Origin: Alcaligenaceae bacterium
GTDB lineage: Bacteria; Pseudomonadota; Gammaproteobacteria; Burkholderiales; Burkholderiaceae_B
Direction: 5' to 3'
Length of the DNA: 5,385 nt
Assembly: GCA_012512545.1 (NCBI GenBank)
Contig: JAAZDZ010000172.1
Coordinates: 1 to 5,385, forward strand
Shown here piece by piece: positions 1 to 5,385 of this stretch. Position numbers and translations under genes: made by a program. The stretch's first letter is position 1, and every line of letters begins with the position of its first letter. The notes beneath the pieces are model-generated. The model was not told the origin of the DNA, did no database searches, and saw nothing but the letters and a program-made list of their open reading frames with translations.

Positions 1-1477
1 GTATATGGCAGTGCCCAAAGGCTTTTTTCCGCAACAGGATGCCGGCCTGATCCAGGCCATCAGCCAGGGGCCGCAGGATGTCTCCTTCGCTTCAATGGCG
101 GCCCGTCAGGGCATGGCGGCGGAACGCATTCTGCAAGATCCGGATGTCGAATCGGTGACCTCCTTTACGGGCATAGATGGCACCAATGCCACACTCAATA
201 CCGGCCACATGCAGATTGCCCTCAAGCCGTTGACAGAGCGCAGCGCCAGCGCGCAGGAAATCATCAAGCGCCTGAGCGCGGGGCTGGCCGGGCTGCCCGA
301 GATTCAGGTGTTCATGCAGCCGGTGCAGGATTTGACGGTGGATGACCGCGTCAGCCGCAACCAGTATCAGATGACGCTTTCCGACCCGGATCATGGCATG
401 TTGCTGGAATGGGCGCCCCGGCTGGTTGATGCTCTGGCGCAATTGCCTGAACTGGCAAGCGTGGCCAGCGATTTGCAGCCCATGGGGCGCGAGGCCATTG
501 TGCGGATCGACCGTGATGCGGCGGCGCGGCTGGGCATTACCAACGCCATGGTGGATGACGCCCTCTACGATGCTTTCGGGCAGCGTTTGATTTCCACGAT
601 ATTCACGCAGGCGGCCCAATACCGGGTGGTGCTGGAAGTGGCGCCGCAATACCGGCAGGACCCTTCCGCGCTCGAACATATCTATCTGCGCAGCAGTGGG
701 GGAACGCCCGTTCCGCTGAGCGCCGTGGCCCGCATCGAGCACGCCAATACCCTGCTTTCCATTGAGCGCCTGGGGCAGTTTCCGGCCACCACGATTTCCT
801 TCAACACAGCACCAGGGGTGGCGTTGTCGGATGCCGTGGAGGCCATACGGGCGGTGCAGGCGCAAATGGATATGCCGCTGTCGGCGGAGCTGACCTTCCA
901 GGGCGCCGCGCGCGCCTTCCAGGCTTCGCTTGCAAGCACTTTATGGCTGATTCTGGCGGCTGTAGTCACAATGTATATTGTGCTGGGCATTCTCTACGAA
1001 AGCTACATCCACCCGGTGACCATTCTTTCCACCCTGCCTTCGGCGGCCGTGGGGGCGCTGCTGGCCCTGCTGATGACAGGCACCGACCTGGACATGATAG
1101 GGGTGATAGGCATTATTCTGCTGATCGGCATTGTCAAAAAGAACGCCATCATGATGATTGACTTCGCCCTGGATGCTGAACGCGAACGTGGCATGGACCC
1201 GCAGTCCGCCATCCACGAAGCCGCCTTGCTGCGCTTCAGGCCGATTCTCATGACAACGCTGGCGGCGCTTTTCAGCGCAGTGCCGCTCATGCTGGCGACC
1301 GGATCGGGTGCCGAGCTGCGCCAGCCGCTGGGGCTGGTGATGGTGGGCGGGCTGATCTGCAGCCAGGTGCTCACTCTGTTCACCACGCCGGTCATCTATC
1401 TGTTCTTTGACCGTCATGCGCACCGCTTCAGAAAGCGCGGTGCGGGGCAGGCGGCTGCCGGGGAACAATCCGCATGA
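1..1477 (+). CDS. mdtB: MdtB/MuxB-type RND multidrug efflux permease, C-terminal part (5' end outside window)
   Basis: This is the C-terminal half of an inner-membrane RND drug/proton antiporter; complete codons begin at base 2. The ATG at base 5 is not the start: the reading frame is open to the window edge, and the first residues ([13 protein letters not shown]) match the end of TM7 and the start of the second periplasmic porter domain, which lie near residue 550 of a family member of about 1040 residues. The second porter/docking domain (about bases 50-920) carries the MdtB-like motifs [16 protein letters not shown] and [26 protein letters not shown]8 to TM12 follow at roughly 938-1003, 1015-1078, 1085-1165, 1230-1300 and 1325-1405. 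TM10 contains [15 protein letters not shown]; the lysine codon at 1139 corresponds to the proton-relay lysine of AcrB (Lys940). A short basic cytoplasmic tail ends the protein. The last four bases overlap the next pump gene. Similarity to E. coli MdtB is clearer than to MdtC (VIYLFFDR ending, [13 protein letters not shown]). The RND call is very secure; MdtB rather than another RND type is recalled from the family, not searched. Confidence 0.93.
   Translation, partial: YMAVPKGFFPQQDAGLIQAISQGPQDVSFASMAARQGMAAERILQDPDVESVTSFTGIDGTNATLNTGHMQIALKPLTERSASAQEIIKRLSAGLAGLPEIQVFMQPVQDLTVDDRVSRNQYQMTLSDPDHGMLLEWAPRLVDALAQLPELASVASDLQPMGREAIVRIDRDAAARLGITNAMVDDALYDAFGQRLISTIFTQAAQYRVVLEVAPQYRQDPSALEHIYLRSSGGTPVPLSAVARIEHANTLLSIERLGQFPATTISFNTAPGVALSDAVEAIRAVQAQMDMPLSAELTFQGAARAFQASLASTLWLILAAVVTMYIVLGILYESYIHPVTILSTLPSAAVGALLALLMTGTDLDMIGVIGIILLIGIVKKNAIMMIDFALDAERERGMDPQSAIHEAALLRFRPILMTTLAALFSAVPLMLATGSGAELRQPLGLVMVGGLICSQVLTLFTTPVIYLFFDRHAHRFRKRGAGQAAAGEQSA
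1460..1477 (+). promoter_or_regulatory. Translation start region of mdtC: weak ribosome binding site and ATGA stop-start overlap
   Basis: A purine run GGGGAA at 1460-1465 sits 8 bases before the ATG at 1474, a suitable distance for a modest Shine-Dalgarno site. The stop codon of the upstream pump gene (TGA 1475-1477) overlaps this ATG. Such overlaps usually permit reinitiation by the terminating ribosome, which would help keep the two pump subunits in a fixed ratio. The coupling is inferred from the arrangement. Confidence 0.6.
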
Positions 1478-4400
1478 GGTGGTTCGGGACGTTCATCATG
1501 CGGCCGGTGGCGACGACGCTCGCCTGTCTGGCCCTGCTGCTGACCGGCGGGCTGGCTTATTTTCTGCTGCCTGTCGCTCCGCTGCCGCAGATGGATTTCC
1601 CCATGATCACCGTGTCGGCCAGCATGCCGGGGGCCAGCCCTGAAACCATGGCATCCACCGTGGCGACACCGCTGGAGCAGTCGCTGGGGTCAATCGCCGG
1701 GCTGGCGGAAATGAGTTCGCGCAGTTCTGAGGGCTCGACCCGCATCATGCTGATGTTCGACATGGATCGCGATATTGATGGCGCGGCGCGCGATGTGCAG
1801 GCCGCCATCAATGCGGCGCGGGCCATGCTGCCTTCAGGCTTGCGCAGCAACCCCTCCTACCGCAAGGTGAACCCATCGTCTTCGCCCATTATGGTGCTGG
1901 CGCTGACATCGCCTGTGGCGACTCAGGGCGAACTTTACGACCTGGCTTCGACCCTGGTTGCGCAGAAGCTGGCGCAAGTGCCCGGTGTGGGCGAAGTGGA
2001 AGTGGGGGGCAGTTCCTTGCCCGCGGTACGGGTGACGCTGAACCCGCAAGCCTTGTATGCCGCTGGCGTGGCGCTGGACGATGTGCGCCGCGCCCTGAAC
2101 GATGCCAACACCCTGCGGCCCAATGGCATTGTCGAGAACGAGCGCCATCACTGGCTGGTGAGCACTGGCGGGCAGATGAACCGCGCTGCGCAATTCGCAC
2201 CGCTGATTGTCGCCTGGCGTAATGGCGCGCCCATCCGCCTGCAGGATGTCGCCACAGTGGAAGACTCGGTGGAAGACCGCAACAACATCGGCTTCTATAA
2301 CGACAGGCGGGCCGTGCTGCTGATTGTGCGCCGTCAGGCCGATGCCAATATCCTGCAGACGGTGGATGATATCCGCAGCCGCGTGCCGCAGTTTGAGGCC
2401 ATGTTGCCCGCCAATGTCACGCTATCCGTGGCGCAGGACCGCACGCCCAGCATTCGTGCATCCATGCAGGAGGCAGAGCTCACCCTGATTGTCGCTGTCG
2501 CCCTGGTGATTGTGGTGGTGCTGGTGTTTCTGCGCAATGTCAGAGCGGCGCTGATTCCGGCCATTGCCGTGCCCGCTTCGCTGATCACCACCTTCAGCCT
2601 GATGCTGTTGTTCGGCTACACATTGAATACCATTTCCCTGATGGCACTGATTGTGGCCACAGGCTTTGTGGTGGACGACGCCATTGTGGTGCTGGAAAAC
2701 ATCATCCGCTACCGCGAGAAAGGGCTGCCGCCTGTGCGCGCGGCCATACGGGGGGCGCGCGAAGTGGGCTTCACCGTAGTGGCCATGAGCGTATCTCTGG
2801 TGGCGGTCTTCATTCCCATGTTGTTCATGGGGGGGCTGCCCGGGCGCCTGTTCAGGGAATTCGCCGTCACGCTGTCGGTGGCCATTATGGTGTCGCTGCT
2901 GATCTCCCTGACTGTCACGCCCATGATGTGTGCCCATTTGCTGCGGGTGGGGCCGCGCGAAAAGGCGGATGAGGCCACCCGCCAGGGGGCGTCGCGCCGC
3001 AGCGTTCTGAACCGCGCTTTTCGCGCCATGGGAGCCTGGTTCTGGGCGGGCTACAAGCATTCGCTGAACTGGGCACTGGCGCACAGCCGCTTCATGCTGT
3101 TTACCTTGTTTGCCACCATCGGCCTGAATGTCTACCTGTATACCATCGTGCCCAAGGGGTTTTTCCCGCAACAGGATACCGGGCAGTTAATGGGTTTCTT
3201 CCGCGTGGATCAGGGAACATCCTTCCATGCCATGATGCCCAAGCTGGAAGCTTTCCGCCTGAAACTGCTGGAAGACGACGCCATTCAGAGCGTGACGGTG
3301 CATGCGGGCGGGCGCGGTGGCAGCAATTCCAGCTTTCTGATGATTGAGCTCAAACCCATGGCCGAGCGCACGGAAAGCGCCCAGGAAGTCGTCAACCGCC
3401 TGCGGCCCGAATTCCAGCGTACTCCCGGCGCACGCCTGACGCTGGTGCCGCAGCAGGATATTTTCGTGGGGGGCCGCCAGCAGAGTTCCGGCAGCTATGA
3501 CTACACCCTGATGAGCGGCGACCTGGACACGCTCAAAACCTGGATGCCGCGTGTGCAGCAGGCGCTGGCAGGTCTGCCGCAATTGGTGGATGTCGATACC
3601 GATGTCGAAGACAAAGGCCGTCAGGTAGAACTCATCATCGACCGCGAACAGTCCAAGCGTCTGGGCGTGGATATGGACATGGTGGCTGCCACGCTGAACA
3701 ACTCTTTCAGCCAGCGGCAGGTGTCTGTCATGTATGGGCGCCTCAACCAGTACCATGTGGTCATGGGCATTGATGAACGTTACGCCCAGGACGCCGAATC
3801 CCTGCGGCTGGTGCAGGTGATCGGCGAGGAAGGAAGGCGGGTGCCGCTGTCGGCATTTACCCGGCTGGAACGCGGCAGCGCCCCCTTGAGCGTCAACCAC
3901 CAGGGGCTGATGGCGGCGGATTCAATCTCCTTCAGCCTGGCTGAAGGCGTGGCGCTGGACGAAGCCATGGCGGCGATTGAAGAAGCCGTGGCGCTGATCG
4001 ACCTGCCCACCCAGGAAATCCAGGCCGGTTTTCTGGGAACGGCAGGCGCCCTGCAGCATGGCGTACAGCAGCAGCCCTGGCTGATTCTGGCGGCGCTGGT
4101 CACCATGTATCTGGTGCTGGGCATGCTTTACGAAAGTTATATGCATCCCATCACCATCCTCTCTACCCTGCCTTCCGCAGGAATCGGCGCCCTGCTCGCC
4201 TTGATGATGCTGGGCGAACAGTTCACCCTGATCGCCCTGATTGGCGTGTTTCTGCTGATCGGCATCGTCAAGAAGAATGCCATCATGATGGTGGACTTCG
4301 CCTTGCTGGTAGAGCGGCGCGACGGGCTCAGTTCGCGCGAGGCCATCTATCAAGCCTGCCTGGTGCGTTTCCGGCCCATCATGATGACAACGCTTGCAGC

Positions 4401-4617
4401 GATGCTGGGCGCCTTGCCGCTGGTGCTGGCTACCGGCGCGGGCGTGGAAATGCGCCGCCCGCTGGGCATCACCATTATCGGCGGCCTGCTGCTGAGCCAG
4501 ATTCTCACCCTGTACACGACGCCGGTTGTGTATCTTTATCTTGACCGCCTGCGCTGGCGCTTTTTGCGCCGCCGCGGCAAGGCGGCTTCCGCCGCCACGA
4601 CCGACTCAACGACATGA
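1474..4617 (+). CDS. mdtC: MdtC/MuxC-type RND multidrug efflux permease, complete
   Basis: This is a full-length (1047 residues) inner-membrane RND drug/proton antiporter, close to the 1025 residues of E. coli MdtC. The start [15 protein letters not shown] aligns with MdtC MKFFALFIYRPVATI, which favours the ATG at 1474 over the Met at residue 9. Approximate order: TM1 10-32; first periplasmic porter/docking region to about 335, with [17 protein letters not shown] and [20 protein letters not shown]2-TM6 at 336-355, 360-382, 386-408, 431-454 and 462-488; TM7 540-558; second porter/docking region to about 860; TM8-TM12 at 866-886, 893-915, 918-942, 966-990 and 997-1022. The TM4 aspartate pair is intact (Asp401, Asp402 in [13 protein letters not shown]), as is the TM10 lysine (Lys934 in [10 protein letters not shown]), so the proton relay looks functional. 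In E. coli, MdtC works in a mixed trimer with MdtB. It overlaps both neighbours by four bases. No frameshift or internal stop is seen. The cytoplasmic C-tail is basic and then Ala/Thr/Ser-rich. Confidence 0.95.
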   Translation: MRWFGTFIMRPVATTLACLALLLTGGLAYFLLPVAPLPQMDFPMITVSASMPGASPETMASTVATPLEQSLGSIAGLAEMSSRSSEGSTRIMLMFDMDRDIDGAARDVQAAINAARAMLPSGLRSNPSYRKVNPSSSPIMVLALTSPVATQGELYDLASTLVAQKLAQVPGVGEVEVGGSSLPAVRVTLNPQALYAAGVALDDVRRALNDANTLRPNGIVENERHHWLVSTGGQMNRAAQFAPLIVAWRNGAPIRLQDVATVEDSVEDRNNIGFYNDRRAVLLIVRRQADANILQTVDDIRSRVPQFEAMLPANVTLSVAQDRTPSIRASMQEAELTLIVAVALVIVVVLVFLRNVRAALIPAIAVPASLITTFSLMLLFGYTLNTISLMALIVATGFVVDDAIVVLENIIRYREKGLPPVRAAIRGAREVGFTVVAMSVSLVAVFIPMLFMGGLPGRLFREFAVTLSVAIMVSLLISLTVTPMMCAHLLRVGPREKADEATRQGASRRSVLNRAFRAMGAWFWAGYKHSLNWALAHSRFMLFTLFATIGLNVYLYTIVPKGFFPQQDTGQLMGFFRVDQGTSFHAMMPKLEAFRLKLLEDDAIQSVTVHAGGRGGSNSSFLMIELKPMAERTESAQEVVNRLRPEFQRTPGARLTLVPQQDIFVGGRQQSSGSYDYTLMSGDLDTLKTWMPRVQQALAGLPQLVDVDTDVEDKGRQVELIIDREQSKRLGVDMDMVAATLNNSFSQRQVSVMYGRLNQYHVVMGIDERYAQDAESLRLVQVIGEEGRRVPLSAFTRLERGSAPLSVNHQGLMAADSISFSLAEGVALDEAMAAIEEAVALIDLPTQEIQAGFLGTAGALQHGVQQQPWLILAALVTMYLVLGMLYESYMHPITILSTLPSAGIGALLALMMLGEQFTLIALIGVFLLIGIVKKNAIMMVDFALLVERRDGLSSREAIYQACLVRFRPIMMTTLAAMLGALPLVLATGAGVEMRRPLGITIIGGLLLSQILTLYTTPVVYLYLDRLRWRFLRRRGKAASAATTDSTT

Positions 4618-4622
4618 CCATG
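4614..4622 (+). promoter_or_regulatory. ATGA stop-start overlap at mdtC / outer-membrane channel junction, with a second in-frame ATG
   Basis: ATG 4614-4616 overlaps the mdtC stop TGA 4615-4617, and a second in-frame ATG follows at 4620. The 24 bases before 4614 are rich in C and A and contain no recognisable Shine-Dalgarno motif. Initiation therefore probably depends on ribosomes finishing mdtC. The first ATG is preferred because it matches the overlap seen at the upstream junction; either start leaves the signal peptide intact. Confidence 0.55.
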
Positions 4623-4691
4623 AATCTTCTGCTTCCCTGTACCCGCGCAGCGCTTGTCGGAGCCTTGACTCTGCTGGTATTGGCTGGTTGC
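4614..4691 (+). other. Lipoprotein signal peptide and lipobox of the efflux channel
   Basis: Residues 1-26 comprise a short n-region with a single Arg11, a hydrophobic core (AALVGALTLLVLA, residues 12-24) and the lipobox L-A-G-Cys26, with the Cys codon at 4689-4691. Signal peptidase II would cleave before Cys26, which becomes lipidated. Residue 27 is Ala and no Asp follows at +2, consistent with sorting to the outer membrane. The n-region is weakly charged for a signal peptide. Confidence 0.85.
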
Positions 4692-5385
4692 GCCGTGGGG
4701 CCGGATTACCAGCAACCCGCCTTTGATGTGGGCACCGCCTATGGGCAGGCTGCCGGGCCGGTGGACCCCGCCGCGAATGCAGGCTGGGTGCAGGCCGCTC
4801 CAGGTACTGACGAATTGCGGCCTGACTGGTGGACGCTGTATGGCGATGCTGCGTTGAATGACCTGATGCAGACCCTGCAGTTCCAGAACCTGGATATCCA
4901 GCTGGCCGAGGCGCGTTACCGCCAGGCTCAGGCGGCATTGCAGTCGGCGCGTTCGGGGCTTTTTCCCACGGTGGGAAGCAATACTTCGGTGGAACGCACA
5001 GGCAGCGGCTCCGCAGGTGGCGGGGTGAGCAACAGCTATAACTTGTCTGGTTCGGTGAGTTGGGAACTGGATCTCTGGGGCCGGGTCAGGCGGTCGGTGG
5101 AAGGCAGTCAGGCCGGGCTGGAGGCCAGCGTGGCGGATATCGGCGATGTGCGGCTGAGTATGCAATCCACTCTGGCGCAGACCTATTTCTCTGTCCGGGT
5201 GGCGGATGCTGAAATCCGCCTGATGGAACAGACCGTGCAGGCGTATGAACGTTCTCTGAGCCTGACGCAGAACCGCTATAACGCAGGGGTGGCCACGCCT
5301 GTTGATGTGGCGGCGGCCCGCACGCAACTTGAAAACACCCGCACCCAGCTTCTGTCATTGCAGCGCCAGCGAGCCCAGTTTGAAC
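4614..5385 (+). CDS. NodT/OprM-family outer-membrane efflux lipoprotein, N-terminal part (3' end outside window)
   Basis: The frame from ATG 4614 stays open to the window edge (257 codons of a family usually about 460-500 residues). It encodes the outer-membrane channel of a tripartite efflux pump: a trimeric beta-barrel and periplasmic alpha-barrel anchored by lipid. A lipoprotein signal peptide ends in the lipobox LAGC (Cys26), followed by the family signature AVGPDYQQP. Further hallmarks are DWWTLYGDAALNDLM (residues 71-85), SWELDLWGRVRRSVE (149-163), QTYFSVRVADAEI (189-201) and NRYNAGVATPVDVAAARTQLENTRTQL (220 onward), all typical of OEP-repeat helices. The region from about 160 to 257 is long and helical with heptad-like spacing, matching the channel's coiled-coil hairpins. 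Its position directly after the two RND genes matches opmB in Pseudomonas muxABC-opmB, so it is probably the dedicated exit duct. The Met at 4620 is an alternative start two codons later. The family is certain; the specific orthologue (OpmB or another) cannot be fixed from half the protein, so no symbol is given. Confidence 0.93.
   Translation, partial: MTMNLLLPCTRAALVGALTLLVLAGCAVGPDYQQPAFDVGTAYGQAAGPVDPAANAGWVQAAPGTDELRPDWWTLYGDAALNDLMQTLQFQNLDIQLAEARYRQAQAALQSARSGLFPTVGSNTSVERTGSGSAGGGVSNSYNLSGSVSWELDLWGRVRRSVEGSQAGLEASVADIGDVRLSMQSTLAQTYFSVRVADAEIRLMEQTVQAYERSLSLTQNRYNAGVATPVDVAAARTQLENTRTQLLSLQRQRAQFE

Noticed and set aside
5..7. ATG at base 5 as the start of the first pump gene
   Set aside because: The frame is open upstream to the window edge, and the residues at this point match the middle of an RND protein (end of TM7), so the true start lies outside the window.
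2422..3171. Minus-strand open frame (249 codons) opposite the middle of mdtC
   Set aside because: Its low-complexity His/Gln/Gly-rich translation mirrors the GC-rich membrane-helix codons on the other strand; there is no plausible fold or start context.
4560..4613. Possible transcription terminator or promoter between mdtC and the channel gene
   Set aside because: The region is coding to the overlap; no hairpin followed by a T-run and no convincing -35/-10 pair is visible.
4526..4726. Small plus-strand open frame (66 codons) spanning the mdtC/channel junction
   Set aside because: It overlaps two well-supported genes in another frame and has no recognisable motif.
4536..5327. Long minus-strand open frame (263 codons) opposite the end of mdtC and the channel gene
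   Set aside because: It lies antisense to clearly conserved coding sequence, its translation is rich in Arg, His, Gln and Pro as expected of a shadow frame in high-GC DNA, and no family motif is visible.
1..5385. A previously undescribed system hidden in the window
   Set aside because: All bases are accounted for by three genes of well-known efflux families; no unexplained repeats, RNA structures or unfamiliar genes were found.

Overview
This window is a stretch of a tripartite RND multidrug efflux operon from a Gram-negative bacterium. All three genes lie on the + strand and no intergenic DNA separates them. The high-GC sequence, the strong G/C preference at third codon positions, and the pairing of two RND pumps with a lipoprotein channel suggest a proteobacterium. 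A Burkholderiales-like or Pseudomonas-like organism would fit, but the sequence alone does not settle the genus.

Layout. Bases 1-1477 hold the C-terminal part (about 490 residues of an expected 1040 or so) of an MdtB/MuxB-type inner-membrane RND transporter, whose start lies upstream of the window. Bases 1474-4617 hold a complete 1047-residue MdtC/MuxC-type RND transporter. Bases 4614-5385 hold the first 257 codons of a NodT/OprM-type outer-membrane efflux lipoprotein, which runs off the right edge. Each junction is a 4-base ATGA overlap, so the three genes are almost certainly co-transcribed and probably translationally coupled. No promoter, terminator, RNA gene, mobile element or CRISPR array is visible, and no stretch over 300 bases is non-coding.

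How the genes work together. The two RND proteins are paralogues that, in the characterised E. coli MdtBC system, assemble as a mixed trimer and use the proton gradient to move drugs out of the periplasm or inner membrane. A periplasmic adaptor (MdtA/MuxA), presumably encoded just upstream, would link them to the outer-membrane channel encoded by the third gene. The order RND-RND-channel matches the Pseudomonas MuxABC-OpmB operon. E. coli mdtABCD differs: it has no channel gene and relies on TolC.

I did not find an undescribed system here. The findings are modest points about operon architecture, coupling, paralogue similarity and local sequence differences.
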